NCBI GenBank assembly: GCA_005405945.1
Contig: BJHW01000001.1
Location: 1,984,001-2,048,000 of the forward strand
Direction: 5' to 3'
Length of the DNA stretch: 64,000 bases
DNA from: Streptomyces violaceusniger
GTDB lineage: Bacteria; Actinomycetota; Actinomycetes; Streptomycetales; Streptomycetaceae
Position numbers and translations under genes: made by a program. Of the stretch, positions 47,938-62,597 are shown piece after piece. The number at the start of each line of letters is the position of its first letter. Position 1 is the stretch's first letter. The notes beneath the pieces are model-generated. The model made no database searches. It worked only from the letters and a program-made list of their open reading frames with translations, and was not told the DNA's origin.

Positions 47938-48410
47938 TCACTGGCTGCTGGTTCCGAAGTCCTCGGGCGAGATCTGGTCGAGGAACTCGCGGAACTTCTC
48001 CACCTCGTCCTCCTGCTCGTCCGGGATCGCGATACCGGCGTCGTCCAGCACGCCGTCACTGCCGTAGATCGGCGTTCCGGTGCGCAGCGCGAGCGCTATG
48101 GCGTCGGATGGCCGGGCACTGACCTCCACGCCGCTGGCGAAGACCAGCTCCGCGTAGAAGACCCCTCGCGCAGATCCGTGATCCGGACCTCCGTGAGCTG
48201 CTGGCCGACCGCTTCGAGTACGTCTTTGAAAAGGTCATGGGTCAGCGGGCGCGCCGGAGCCATGCCCTGCTGAGCGAAGGCGATCGCGGTCGCCTCACCT
48301 GGTCCGATCCAGATGGGGAGGTAGCGGTCGCCTCCCACTTCACGCAGGAGCACGATCGGTTGGTTGGAGGGCATTTCCACCCGGACACCCACGACGTCGA
48401 GCTCGTTCAC
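47938..48410 (-). CDS. Bifunctional nuclease-family (DUF151) protein (frameshifted)
   Basis: About 157 aa of the BFN domain: MNELDVVGVRVEMPSNQPIV, REVGGDRYLPIWIGPGEATA, LTHDLFKDVLEAVGQ and SARPSDAIALALRTGTPIYG. The frame breaks at DLREG; one added base in the C4 run 48162-48165 gives GVFYAELVFASGVEVSARPS. The family was named for DNase/RNase activity in a plant homologue; the bacterial role is unclear. It is a constant neighbour of the two MerR genes in actinobacteria. Confidence 0.9.
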
Positions 48411-48462
48411 ACAGCAACCCTAGGACGTGCCCGGCCGGTTTGGATAGTCGGGGCCCGGTCGG

Positions 48463-49215
48463 TCACCGCTCCTGGACCCTCAGAGCCGACCGCACCAGGG
48501 CCGCGTGCAGCTGTACGGAGAGCGTGGCGAGCTCCCGCACACTGGCCTCCGCATGCGCTCTGGTCTGCGGGTTTCTATGCAACCGCAGCGGCGCGACCAC
48601 CTGCTCGACCATTCCGGCCTCGCGCTCGGCGGAAGCTTTCATGATTCGCAGATGACGTGGTTCCAGGCCGAAACGACCGAGCTCGGCGATGAGCCGGGCG
48701 ACGGTCACCGCCTCGATGTCGTACCCGCCGTCCGCGGTCGGCGCGAGCAGCCCGTACGACTCCCATTCGGCCAGCTCCGCCTCGCTGACCTCGGCCGTTG
48801 CCAGCAGCTCGGCACGGCCGACCCGGGCGGCCGTGGGGCCGTCCGGGGCCGCGTCGGTGCCGCCGTCGAGCAGCCCCGGCTGCCGCGCTCCCTGCGAAAC
48901 GGCAGGAAGCTGCAACGGTTCGCCCCGCTCCAGGGCGTCCAGATGCTCCCGGATGACCTTGAGCGGCAGGTAGTGGTCACGCTGCATCCGGAGGATGTGG
49001 CCGAGCCGCTCCACATCCTGCTGGCTGAATTTGCGGTAGCCGGACGGCGTCCGCCGCGGCTCCACCAGCCCCTCCGACTCCAAGAAGCGGATCTTGGAGA
49101 TGGTGACCTCGGGGAACTCGTCCCGCAACAGATTCAGCACGGTGCCGATGCTCATCGACCGGCCGCCCGTGGGGGCGGTGCCGGTATCGGCACCGCCCGA
49201 CGGTGTCTGAAGCAT
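48463..49215 (-). CDS. ftsR: MerR-family regulator, FtsR-like (250 aa)
   Basis: MerR winged HTH near the N terminus (SIGTVLNLLRDEFPEVTISK, then FLESEGLVEPRRTPSGYRKF and VERLGHILRMQRDHYLPLKV), followed by a long C-terminal region with LLATAEVSEAELAEWESYGL. Placement between an FHA protein and a bifunctional nuclease matches FtsR, the actinobacterial activator of ftsZ. ATG 49215 follows GGGGAGGTCC. The gene symbol rests on synteny and domain layout. Confidence 0.87.
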   Translation of the reverse strand: MLQTPSGGADTGTAPTGGRSMSIGTVLNLLRDEFPEVTISKIRFLESEGLVEPRRTPSGYRKFSQQDVERLGHILRMQRDHYLPLKVIREHLDALERGEPLQLPAVSQGARQPGLLDGGTDAAPDGPTAARVGRAELLATAEVSEAELAEWESYGLLAPTADGGYDIEAVTVARLIAELGRFGLEPRHLRIMKASAEREAGMVEQVVAPLRLHRNPQTRAHAEASVRELATLSVQLHAALVRSALRVQER

Positions 49216-49232
49216 GGACCTCCCCTGACGGG

Positions 49233-50000
49233 TCAGATGCCGACGCCCCGCTGGCTCGGGTAGAAGACCAGCCGGTACTTACCGATCTGCACCTCGTCCC
49301 CACTGGCCAGGACCACCGCCGCGTCGATCTGCTCCCGGTTGACATACGTCCCGTTGAGGCTGCCGACGTCCGCGACGGTGAAGCTGCCGTCCTGGCCGCG
49401 CCGGAACTCCACATGGCGGCGGGAGACGGTCACATCGTCCAGGAAGATGTCGCTCTGCGGGTGACGGCCCGCCGTGGTGACATCACTGTCCAGCAGGAAG
49501 CGGCTACCGGAATTCGGCCCGCGGCGGACCACCAGCAGCGCCGACCCCAGGGGCAGCGCCTCGACGGCGGCCTGCGCCTCCGGGCTGAGCGACGGCAGCG
49601 GCGTCTGCCCGGTCACCTCGGAGTCGTACGCCTCGAGACCCGAGATCGAAATGGTGGAGGTGGTCTCCGAGGCACGCTCGGAGGGCGCGCCGCCCCGCAG
49701 CGGGGCACCGCAATTGGAGCAGAACCGGCTGGCCTCCGCGTTCCGGTGGCCACACCGCTGACAGACCGGCAAGCCGAACCCTCCACCACTGTGAGAGGCC
49801 GATGGGTCCTCGAAACCTATGGGCCCGGCCGCGGAGGGGTCAACAGACGCGCCCTGCCCGCCGACCTGGTCACGGAAGAGCGGGCGCTCCTCGGTTCCTC
49901 CTCCGCTCTCCTCCGCTCCACGCGAGGCGCGGTGGCGAGCGGTGCTGCTGCCGCCGTCCTGGCGGGCACTCTTACCGAACAACTTCCCGAACAACTTCAC
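49233..50000 (-). CDS. FHA-domain protein with zinc ribbon, GarA-like (255 aa)
   Basis: N-terminal linker, a four-Cys zinc ribbon (CQRCGHRNAEASRFCSNCG) at about residues 83-101, and a C-terminal FHA domain with the phosphothreonine-binding residues (TTAGRHPQSDIFLDD, VSRRHVEFRR, LNGTYVNREQI). GarA/OdhI relatives are bound by phosphorylation and regulate 2-oxoglutarate metabolism; this longer form may do the same. GTG 50000 has AGGGGAATCGCCC ahead. It is 17 bp upstream of ftsR. Confidence 0.9.
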   Translation of the reverse strand: MKLFGKLFGKSARQDGGSSTARHRASRGAEESGGGTEERPLFRDQVGGQGASVDPSAAGPIGFEDPSASHSGGGFGLPVCQRCGHRNAEASRFCSNCGAPLRGGAPSERASETTSTISISGLEAYDSEVTGQTPLPSLSPEAQAAVEALPLGSALLVVRRGPNSGSRFLLDSDVTTAGRHPQSDIFLDDVTVSRRHVEFRRGQDGSFTVADVGSLNGTYVNREQIDAAVVLASGDEVQIGKYRLVFYPSQRGVGI

Positions 50001-50190
50001 GGGCGATTCCCCTTGACTGAAACAGACCCGCCCGTGGGGCAGGACAAACCCTCGATGCACACACCAGACGGTCCGGACATCCTCACAACGTCCGTGACCA
50101 CCAGACAGTTTCCATCACGCGCGGATCTTCCGGTGCGTTGACCCCCCGCGTCCACATGGTCTCCCCGAGAGACCCTCATTTCGAACCGCC

Positions 50191-51621
50191 TCACCGTGAT
50201 GACGACCGAGCGTAGTCAGGCCGCTTCGCCGATCGCAAGGCATCCACAACGATCTTCTTCTCCCGCCGCACGGACACAGTGGCCTGCTCCTTCTCCAGGC
50301 TCTGCACCACCCCGCCCGGGATGTTCAGGGCCGGCTCCAGATCCTCCGGCTTGCCGATCACCTTCACAACATACGGTCGCGTCACTTTCCGTCCATCGAT
50401 CCGGATCGCGCCACCGCTGTCCGAGAAGTAGGTGCCGGCGACCACGCGCACCTTGCCGATCTGGATCGCCTCGGCGCCCGCCGCGCGCAGCTCCTGGACC
50501 GTGTCGAGCAGCATGTCCGACTCCACGGAGCCCCGGGCGTCGTCGATGGTGATCGTGATACCAGGACCCTGTGCGGCCACCGTACCGGCGAGCACGCCCA
50601 GCTGCTGCTCCTTCTGGAGCGTCTGCTTCCGGGCCTCCTCGGCCTGGTCCGAGCTGTTCTCCAGCTCGGTGCGCTGGTTCTCCAGGCGGCGCTTCTCGTC
50701 CTGGAGCCGCTGGGTGCGGGAGTCCAGCTCGTCGAGGATCCGGACCAGGTCCTCCTGCCGGGCGCCGCGCAGCACGCTGTTCTCGTTGGTCGAGCGCACC
50801 TGGATGGCGAGGCCCAGGCCGAGGCCGAAGAGCAGCAGGGCCACGATCAGCTGCGCACGGGTGAGCCGCGGCGGCCATACGCCCTTCACCAGCCGCTGGC
50901 GGCCGGTCAGGGCGTCCTCCGGCCCCCGGCCGGCCGCGGGGCTCCCAGGCCCGGGAGCGGGGCCGGGGGCGGGTCCCACACGCTCTCCGGGGCCGCTCCG
51001 GGACCCGCCGGTGGCCCTGGGGCCCTCGGCACGCGTCCCGGGCGTGTCCGCCGTGACGGGCCGGCCCTGGGCCTGCGGCGGCAGGGCCTCGGGCAGCACG
51101 GCCTTGGGCAGGGGCTTCCGCAGAGCGAGGTCCTTGAAGCCGCCGGGCGGGGGCGTGGCGGGCCTGCCCGGCCGCTCCGCCGGCGCGTCACGGCGCTCGG
51201 GCCTCCGGGCGGGCGACGGGGTGCCCGGGCGCGGCGGTCCGGCCGCCGAGGGCCGCTGGGGCTCGGCTCGCTTCGGCTCGGCCCGCTTCGGCTCGGCTCG
51301 CTCGCGGGGCTCCCCGGGGGGCGCGGGCTGCTCGGGCGCCTCCGGCCGGCGCGGCGGTTCGGGCGACGGCCGGGGCTGCTCAGCGGCCTTCTCGGGCGTG
51401 TCGGCCCGTGCCACTCGTCCGGCCTTCGCGTCCCTCTCGGCCGGCTCCGGCGTGTCGGCAGGCTGCCGCGGCGCCTCAGCCGACTGCTGCCGCGGCGTGT
51501 CGGCGGGCTGCTGCCGCGGCGTGTCGGGCGACTGGCGCGGCGTGTCGGCCTGCCGTCGATTTTCGGCAGACCGCGCCCTCTCGGGCTTCTCCGGGGTGTC
51601 GTCGGTCGTCATCGGCCTCAC
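50191..51621 (-). CDS. DUF881-family membrane protein B with long disordered N terminus (476 aa)
   Basis: The first 260 residues are Pro/Ala/Arg-rich with repeats DTPRQQPA and AEPKR, presumably cytoplasmic. One membrane helix follows (LIVALLLFGLGLGLAIQVRS), then a coiled coil (RTQRLQDEKRRLENQRTELE) and an extracellular DUF881 domain (GPGITITIDDARGSVESDML). It overlaps the small-basic-protein gene by GTGA. The family is conserved in actinobacteria and linked to the cell envelope. Confidence 0.9.
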   Translation of the reverse strand: MRPMTTDDTPEKPERARSAENRRQADTPRQSPDTPRQQPADTPRQQSAEAPRQPADTPEPAERDAKAGRVARADTPEKAAEQPRPSPEPPRRPEAPEQPAPPGEPRERAEPKRAEPKRAEPQRPSAAGPPRPGTPSPARRPERRDAPAERPGRPATPPPGGFKDLALRKPLPKAVLPEALPPQAQGRPVTADTPGTRAEGPRATGGSRSGPGERVGPAPGPAPGPGSPAAGRGPEDALTGRQRLVKGVWPPRLTRAQLIVALLLFGLGLGLAIQVRSTNENSVLRGARQEDLVRILDELDSRTQRLQDEKRRLENQRTELENSSDQAEEARKQTLQKEQQLGVLAGTVAAQGPGITITIDDARGSVESDMLLDTVQELRAAGAEAIQIGKVRVVAGTYFSDSGGAIRIDGRKVTRPYVVKVIGKPEDLEPALNIPGGVVQSLEKEQATVSVRREKKIVVDALRSAKRPDYARSSSR

Positions 51622-51950
51622 GCCCGGAACACATGGCGGCGGATCGCGGCCGCGTTGGAGAAGATCCGGATACCGAGCACGACCACGACTCCCGTCGACA
51701 GCTGGGCACCGACGCCCAGCTTGTCACCGAGGAAGACGATCAGTGCGGCCACCACCACATTGGACAGGAACGATACGACGAAGACCTTGTCGTCGAAGAT
51801 CCCGTCCAGCATCGCCCGGAAGCCCCCGAAGACCGCGTCCAGTGCCGCCACGACGGCGATCGGCAGATAGGGCTCGACCACCGTCGGCACCACGGGTCGG
51901 ACCACGAGTCCCACCACGACTCCCACGATGAGCCCCAATACGGCGATCAC
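51618..51950 (-). CDS. sbp: Small basic protein, DUF1290 (110 aa)
   Basis: Three- to four-helix membrane protein: MIAVLGLIVGVVVGLVVRPV, LPIAVVAALDAVFGGFRAML and VSFLSNVVVAALIVFLGDKL, ending in a basic tail (IRIFSNAAAIRRHVFRA). It is embedded between two DUF881 genes with 4-bp overlaps on each side, a fixed actinobacterial arrangement. Function unknown; likely acts with the DUF881 proteins in the membrane. Confidence 0.92.
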   Translation of the reverse strand: MIAVLGLIVGVVVGLVVRPVVPTVVEPYLPIAVVAALDAVFGGFRAMLDGIFDDKVFVVSFLSNVVVAALIVFLGDKLGVGAQLSTGVVVVLGIRIFSNAAAIRRHVFRA

Positions 51951-52881
51951 GATGTGCCCTTCCCTGTGTCGGCGTCACCCTTGCCGGAGCCACCGGCTAT
52001 CGGTTCCGCGGTGCGTACGATCAGGCTCGGCGCGGCCGGAAGCCGGAGCGAGTCCTGGACGGAAATGCTCGTGCGGATGTCATAGTTCTGCTGCAGCACA
52101 TGAAGGTACTGTCCGTCCGCACTGTTCTGGAAAGCGGTGCTCAGCCGCTGCCCGTCCCCCACCGCGAGCACCGTATACGGGGGCGCCAGCGGCTTGTTGT
52201 CGACCAGTATGGCGTCTCCCGCGGCCCTGATCGCCGAGAGCGCCGTCAGCCGCTGCCCGTTGATCGAGACGGCCTCCGCGCCCGACTCCCACAGGCCGTT
52301 GACGACGCGCTGCATGTCGTGGTCGCGCACCCGGCCGGTGTCGGAGAAGTCGGCGCTCTCCCGTGGTCCCCCGCCGCTGCTCGCCGCGTCCTTGGCGTCG
52401 TCGACCACCAGCTTCACCCCGGGGCCCGTCACCTCGTTGGCCCCGAGAGCAGCGCCACCAGATCGGCCTTTGCTCCGCCGTCCTTCTCCAGTGCCTGCCG
52501 CTGCTTCTCCCCGACCTCGCCGCGGAGCTTGTCCACGCTCCGGGCGAGCTTGTCCGCGTTCGAGTTCCCGGTCTCGATGCGGTCGATCAGCTCTCCCCGC
52601 TCCTTGGCCAGCGTCGGCGCCGATATCCGCGCCTCGGCGGCCCCTACGGTGATGACGACCGCGACCAGGACGAGACCGAAGGCCAGCCCCAGTTTGGCCC
52701 GCACGGTGCGCGGCAGGCCCGAGCGACCGGTCTCCCCGCGCCGCGCGGCGGCCTCGGCGTAGCCGTCGTCAAGGCTGTGGTCCATCACATTGGTCAGCAG
52801 CGACATGGACGCGTCGAGGCGCGGGCGTGGGCGCGGCGATGCTGTGCTCCGAACGGGGGGCTGCTGCGACATGCCGCACAT
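51947..52881 (-). CDS. DUF881-family membrane protein A (frameshifted)
   Basis: About 311 aa: cytoplasmic N terminus, one membrane helix (LGLAFGLVLVAVVITVGAA), a coiled coil (ADKLARSVDKLRGEVGEKQR) and the DUF881 domain (VTGPGVKLVVDDAKD, then ISINGQ-like SINGQRLTALSAIRAAGD). The frame breaks at LLSG; one added base in the C4 run 52441-52444 gives SGANEVTGPGVKLV. Two ATG starts, 52881 and 52872, are possible. It begins the DUF881-sbp-DUF881 unit. Confidence 0.9.
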
Positions 52882-52988
52882 CGTCGCACGTGGGGGCCGC
52901 CGCCACCGAATGGCCCCTCCGGCGTGCCGGATCCGGGACCTCGGGACGGCGGCCCCACGCGCTCAGACGTGCTCGGGCGGGACCGGGA

Positions 52989-55484
52989 TCAGCGCCCCGC
53001 GCTGTCCACGACGCTCGACCACTCGTCCAGCAGGGCCTGCGCGGACGCGTCGTCCGGGCCCTCCGCCCACAGATGGGTGACCGCCTCGGCCGGGTCGGGC
53101 AGCACCATGACCCACCGCCCGTCGGTCTCCACGACCCGCACCCCGTCGGTGGTGTCCACGGAACGGTCTCCCGCGGCCTCCACCACATGCCGCATGACCA
53201 GGCCCTTGACCGCCCAGGGGGTGGCCAGATCGCGCCGCTGGACATGCGCCCGCGGGATCCGCGCATCGATCTGACTCAGCGTCAGCTGAGTGCGCGCCAC
53301 CAGCCCGATCAGCCGGACGAAGGCGGCCGTGCCGTCGAAGACGCTGCTGAACTCGGGGATGATGAACCCGCCGCGCCCGTCGCCTCCGAAGATGGTGGAC
53401 TCCGACCGGGCAACCCGGGTCAGATCGTCCGCCGCGGTGGTCGTCCACTCCACCTGTGTGCCGTGGTACGCCGCCACCTGCTCGGCGATACGGGTCGTGG
53501 TCACCGGAAGCGCCACCCGCCCGCTCCGTCGCTCCGCGGCCACCAGGTCGAGCATGACCAGCAGCGCCCGGTCGTCCTCCACGATGCGGCCGCGCTCGTC
53601 GACGAGCGAGAACCGCTCCCCGACCGGGTCGAACCGCACGCCGAACGCGGCACGCGCCGAGGCGACGATCTCGCCGAGCCGGGCCAGCCCCGACCGGCGG
53701 GCGTCGGCGGTCTCCGTCGGACGCGACTCGTCCAGGCCCGGGTTGATGGTCAGCGCGTCCACCCCGAGCCGGCCCAGCAGGCTGGGGAGCACCAGCCCGG
53801 CGCTGCCGTTGGCGGCGTCCACGACGACCTTCAGACCGGACTCGGCGATGCCGCTGATGTCCACGGCGCGCAGCAGCGAGCCCGTGTACGAGTCGAAGAC
53901 GCTCGACGGGAAGCTGAGGTCACCGATCTCGCCCGGGAACGCCCTGCGGTACTCCTGACGGGCGTACACCCGGTCCAGCTTCCGCTGACCGCCCGCGGAC
54001 AGATCCGCGCCCCGCTCGTCGAAGAACATGATGTCGACCGAGTCCGGCACCCCGGGCGAGGTCCGGATCATGAAGCCGCCGGCGCTGCCGCGCGCGGTCT
54101 GCTGCCGGGCCACCGGCAGCGGTACGTTCTCCAGGTCCCGTACGTCGATGGCGCTGGTCTGCAGGGCGGAGATCATCGCCCGCTTGAGCGCCCGCGCGCC
54201 CCTGGAATGGTCACGCGCCGTGGTGACCGTGGAGCCCTTCTTGAGGGTCGTGGCGTACGCCCCGGCGAGTCGCACCGCGAGCTCCGGGGTGATCTCCACA
54301 TTGAGGATGCCGGAGACGCCGCGGGCGCCGAACAGATGGGCCTGCCCCCGGGACTCCCAGATCACCGAGGTGTTGACGAACGCGCCCGCCTCGATGGTCT
54401 TGAACGGATAGACCCGGACATTGCCCTGGACGATCGATTCCTCGCCGATCAGGCACTCATCGCCGATGACGGCCCCGTCCTCGATCCGGGCGGCGCGCAT
54501 GATGTCGGTGTTCTTGCCGATGACACAGCCGCGCAGATTGCTCTGCTGGCCGACGTACACGTTGTCGTGCACCACCGCCTTGTGGAGGAAGGCGCCGCTC
54601 TTCACCACGACATTGGAGCCGACGACGGTGTGCTCACGGATCTCGGCACCGGCCTCCACCTTGGCGTAGTCCCCGATGTAGAGCGGACCGCGGAGCACGG
54701 CCTCCGGATGCACATCCGCCCCTTCGGCGACCCATACGCCGGGCGAGATCTCGAATCCGTCGAGCTCGACATCGACCTTGCCCTCGAGAACGTCCGCCTG
54801 GGCCTTCACATAGCTCTCGTGGGTGCCGACGTCCTCCCAGTAGCCCTCGGCGACATAGCCGAAGATGGGCTTGCCTTCCTTCATCAGCTGGGGGAAGACG
54901 TCTCCCGACCAGTCGACCGGAACATCGGGATCGACATAGTCGAAGACTTCCGGCTCCATGACATAGATGCCGGTGTTGACGGTATCCGAGAAGACCTGAC
55001 CCCAGGTGGGCTTCTCCAGGAAGCGCTCGACCTTCCCGCCCTCGTCGACGATGGTGATACCGAACTCGAGCGGATTGGGAACGCGGGTCAAGCAGACGGT
55101 GACAAGGGCGCCCTTTTCCTTATGGAAATTGATCAGATCCGTGAGGTCGAAATCCGTCAGGGCATCACCCGAGATCACCAAGAAGGTGTCGTCCTTGAGT
55201 GCTTCCTCCGCGTTCTTGACGCTTCCGGCGGTGCCGAGTGGCTTCTCCTCGTTGGCGTACGTGAGCTCCATGTCGAGCTCCTCGCCGTCACCGAAGTAGT
55301 TCTTGACGAGAGAGGCGAGGAACTGGACTGTCACCACGGTCTCGCTGAGACCATGCCGCTTGAGCAGCCGCAGCACATGTTCCATGATCGGCCGGTTGGC
55401 CACGGGCAGCAGCGGTTTGGGCATGGTCGAGGTCATCGGGCGCAGACGAGTCCCCTCGCCCCCTGCCATCACGACGGCCTTCAT
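52989..55484 (-). CDS. Mannose-1-phosphate guanylyltransferase-like / phosphomannomutase-like fusion (831 aa)
   Basis: The N-terminal nucleotidyltransferase has [20 protein letters not shown] and the [16 protein letters not shown]ys; next comes a left-handed beta-helix of hexapeptide repeats ([20 protein letters not shown]). The C-terminal half (about 380-831) resembles phosphohexomutases but lacks an evident catalytic phospho-Ser: the loop reads [14 protein letters not shown]. It may supply GDP-mannose for glycans or have a regulatory second half. GGAGGACG precedes ATG 55484. No frame break. Confidence 0.87.
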   Translation of the reverse strand: MKAVVMAGGEGTRLRPMTSTMPKPLLPVANRPIMEHVLRLLKRHGLSETVVTVQFLASLVKNYFGDGEELDMELTYANEEKPLGTAGSVKNAEEALKDDTFLVISGDALTDFDLTDLINFHKEKGALVTVCLTRVPNPLEFGITIVDEGGKVERFLEKPTWGQVFSDTVNTGIYVMEPEVFDYVDPDVPVDWSGDVFPQLMKEGKPIFGYVAEGYWEDVGTHESYVKAQADVLEGKVDVELDGFEISPGVWVAEGADVHPEAVLRGPLYIGDYAKVEAGAEIREHTVVGSNVVVKSGAFLHKAVVHDNVYVGQQSNLRGCVIGKNTDIMRAARIEDGAVIGDECLIGEESIVQGNVRVYPFKTIEAGAFVNTSVIWESRGQAHLFGARGVSGILNVEITPELAVRLAGAYATTLKKGSTVTTARDHSRGARALKRAMISALQTSAIDVRDLENVPLPVARQQTARGSAGGFMIRTSPGVPDSVDIMFFDERGADLSAGGQRKLDRVYARQEYRRAFPGEIGDLSFPSSVFDSYTGSLLRAVDISGIAESGLKVVVDAANGSAGLVLPSLLGRLGVDALTINPGLDESRPTETADARRSGLARLGEIVASARAAFGVRFDPVGERFSLVDERGRIVEDDRALLVMLDLVAAERRSGRVALPVTTTRIAEQVAAYHGTQVEWTTTAADDLTRVARSESTIFGGDGRGGFIIPEFSSVFDGTAAFVRLIGLVARTQLTLSQIDARIPRAHVQRRDLATPWAVKGLVMRHVVEAAGDRSVDTTDGVRVVETDGRWVMVLPDPAEAVTHLWAEGPDDASAQALLDEWSSVVDSAGR

Positions 55485-55597
55485 ATCGGAAGCGTCCTCC
55501 TTGAAGAGACGACGGTCATGCCGACCGTGCACGCCCGATGGCCCATACACCTAAAGCGCTACGGGCCCCGGCCTCTATGGACGCCGCTACGGCGAGC

Positions 55598-56206
55598 TCA
55601 GTCGGCCGCGGTGTCCGCCCTGACGAGACGGCGGACCTGAACCACGTAGAGGACTCCTGCCCACCAATAGAGTGTTGTACCCCATCCGGCGAACGCCCAT
55701 CCGAAAATAGCGGCGGTCGTGTGAAGCCAGCCACTTCCCTCACTCAGAAGGAGCAACGGGAAGGCATACATCAGGTTGAAGGTAGCCGCCTTGCCGAGGA
55801 AGTTCACCTGGGGCGGCGGATAGCCATGGCGCCGGAGGATGCCCACCATCACCAGCAGGACCAGCTCTCGCGCGAGAAGGACCGCGGTGAGCCAGAGGGG
55901 CAGGATCTCGCGCCAGGTGAGACCGACAAGAGTCGACAGTATGTAGAGGCGGTCGGCCGCCGGGTCGAGAAGCCGGCCGAGACTGCTGATCTGGTTCCAG
56001 CGACGGGCCAGCTTCCCGTCGAGATAGTCGCTGACACCGCTGAGCGCCAGTACCAGCAGCGCCCAGCCATCGCTGTTGGGCCCGCCGAACTCGGGCCGGA
56101 GGATCAGCCACAGGAAAAGCGGCACGCCGACGAGGCGCGCAGCGCTGAGGATGTTCGGGATGGTGAGCACGCGGTCCGTCTGAACGCGTGTCTCCTGTAC
56201 CTCCAC
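55598..56206 (-). CDS. CDP-alcohol phosphatidyltransferase (202 aa)
   Basis: Membrane enzyme that joins a CDP-diacylglycerol phosphatidyl group to an alcohol such as glycerol 3-phosphate or inositol phosphate. The family signature, D-x2-DG-x2-AR-x8-G-x3-D-x3-D, is intact in SDYLDGKLARRWNQISSLG followed by RLLDPAADR. About five hydrophobic helices. GTG 56206 has GGGAGGCTCCCGG ahead. Which alcohol is used cannot be told from sequence. A terminator-like hairpin of the rRNA operon lies upstream. Confidence 0.9.
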   Translation of the reverse strand: MEVQETRVQTDRVLTIPNILSAARLVGVPLFLWLILRPEFGGPNSDGWALLVLALSGVSDYLDGKLARRWNQISSLGRLLDPAADRLYILSTLVGLTWREILPLWLTAVLLARELVLLVMVGILRRHGYPPPQVNFLGKAATFNLMYAFPLLLLSEGSGWLHTTAAIFGWAFAGWGTTLYWWAGVLYVVQVRRLVRADTAAD

Positions 56207-56303
56207 CCGGGAGCCTCCCGTGAGAAACAGGCCGATGATGCCCCATGACTCTACCGGTAGGCCCGCACAGGCCCCGCACCGGGGCGTAGTGGACATGGGC
56301 ACG

Positions 56304-56340
56304 AAAAAGACCCGAGGGGAACGAATTTCCCTCGGGGTCT
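56304..56340 (-). terminator. Intrinsic terminator of the rRNA operon
   Basis: On the minus strand, just after 5S rRNA, GACCCCGAGGG pairs with CCCTCGGGTC and is followed by TTTTT. This is a standard Rho-independent terminator. Confidence 0.9.
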
Positions 56341-56353
56341 CTTGGAAGAATTG

Positions 56354-56470
56354 TTCGGCGGCGTCCTACTCTCCCACAGGGTCCCCCTGCAGTACCATCG
56401 GCGCTGAAAGGCTTAGCTTCCGGGTTCGGAATGTAACCGGGCGTTTCCCTAACGCTATAACCACCGAAAC
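56354..56470 (-). rRNA. rrf: 5S ribosomal RNA
   Basis: A 117-nt segment starting GTTTCGGTGGTTATAGCG and containing CCCGGTTACATTCCGAACCC, ending GGACGCCGCCGAA, the actinobacterial 5S sequence. It is the last gene of the minus-strand rRNA operon, about 90 bp after the 23S 3' end. Confidence 0.97.
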
Positions 56471-56561
56471 ACTATGAAGTTGAACCGGACCCAGCCCCGC
56501 AAACGGGGCGGTCAAACGGTTCATTGCTTCAGAACCAACACAGTGGACGCGAGCACCTGAG

Positions 56562-61482
<4,921 letters not shown>

Positions 61483-61990
61483 TGCTTCCGGGCTGTCCCG
61501 GCAACACATCACGAGAGCGGAACCACCGGAGGAATAGTCCGATGGTTCACAGCGTCCTCGCTGTGTTTTTCTTCAAAGGAACCTCGTCCAAACGATGGAC
61601 GGGGTATCAACATATCTGGCGTTGACTTTTGGCACGCTGTTGAGTTCTCAAGGAACGGACGCTTCCTTCGAAACCGTTTCACCGGTTTCTCCGGGCGCTT
61701 CCCTTCGGTGTTTCACACGCTATCAGACTATTTCCGGCTCTCCGTACCCGCGTCTCTCGCAAGGCATGCGAAAGCGGACCCGAGATTTGGATCAAGTAAC
61801 TGATGGCGCCGCCCTGAACCTGGATGTGCACGCAGATGTCCACAGTGCTTCATCTGATGGGCAGGGATACGACAGTACAGCGCCCCGCGCGGCCGTGGCA
61901 AATCGATTCCTGCCCCGGGCACCCTCTCCTGCCTGCGCCACGTGTGCGGAATCCGTAGTTCCTATGACTTACTCTTCTGGGCAGTGCGCT
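61483..61990 (-). promoter_or_regulatory. rRNA operon promoter and leader region
   Basis: The first 150-200 bp upstream of 16S (minus strand) hold the leader with a boxA-like and conserved segment (GAGAACTCAACAGCGTGCCA, then AAAGTCAACGCCAGATATG). Further upstream, AT-rich patches such as TAGTCTGATAG lie where the multiple rrn promoters are expected. No gene is supported between here and crr; promoter hexamers were not fixed. Confidence 0.6.
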
Positions 61991-62045
61991 GTCCGGGACA
62001 GGTGGTGACGGCGCGTGATGAATCTTCACCCCCCGGGAGGCTCCC

Positions 62046-62492
62046 ATGACCAGCGTGACCTCACCGGTCGCCGGCCGCGTGATCGGACTCGAAGCGGTGC
62101 CCGATCCGGTGTTCTCCGGCGCCATGGTCGGTCCGGGCACGGCGATCGACCCGGTGGTCGAGCCCTTCGTGGCCGTGGCCCCGGTCGACGGCATCGTCGT
62201 CTCCCTGCACCCTCACGCGTTCGTCGTCGTGGACGGCGAGGGGCACGGTGTGCTCACCCACCTCGGCATCGACACCGTGCAGCTGAACGGTGAGGGCTTC
62301 GAGGTCCTCATCAACAAGGGGGACACCGTCAAGCGCGGCGACGCGATCGTGCGCTGGGACCCGGCCACCGCCGTGGCCGCGGGCAAGTCGCCGATCTGTC
62401 CGATCGTGGCACTCGAGGCCACGGCCGATGCCCTGTCCGACGTCAAGGCGGACGTCGATGTGAAGGCGGGCGACGCACTCTTCAACTGGTGA
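62046..62492 (+). CDS. crr: PTS glucose-type EIIA component (148 aa)
   Basis: Phosphocarrier of the sugar phosphotransferase system. The active His lies in GHGVLTHLGIDTVQLNG, with the partner His in SLHPHAFVVVDGEG. It begins SPVAGRVIGLEAVPDPVFSG. GGGAGGCTCCC is before the ATG. EIIA accepts phosphate from HPr and also has regulatory roles; in Streptomyces crr sits next to ptsI, as here (105-bp gap). Confidence 0.94.
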   Translation: MTSVTSPVAGRVIGLEAVPDPVFSGAMVGPGTAIDPVVEPFVAVAPVDGIVVSLHPHAFVVVDGEGHGVLTHLGIDTVQLNGEGFEVLINKGDTVKRGDAIVRWDPATAVAAGKSPICPIVALEATADALSDVKADVDVKAGDALFNW

Positions 62493-62597
62493 GCCGGGCG
62501 TGCGTCCGGCGGCCGATGGAGACCGGACCGGGCGGCGTACTGCTGGTACGACATCCACCATGGCGGGGTTCCGCCGTATCGACCGGGGACGGGTGAC

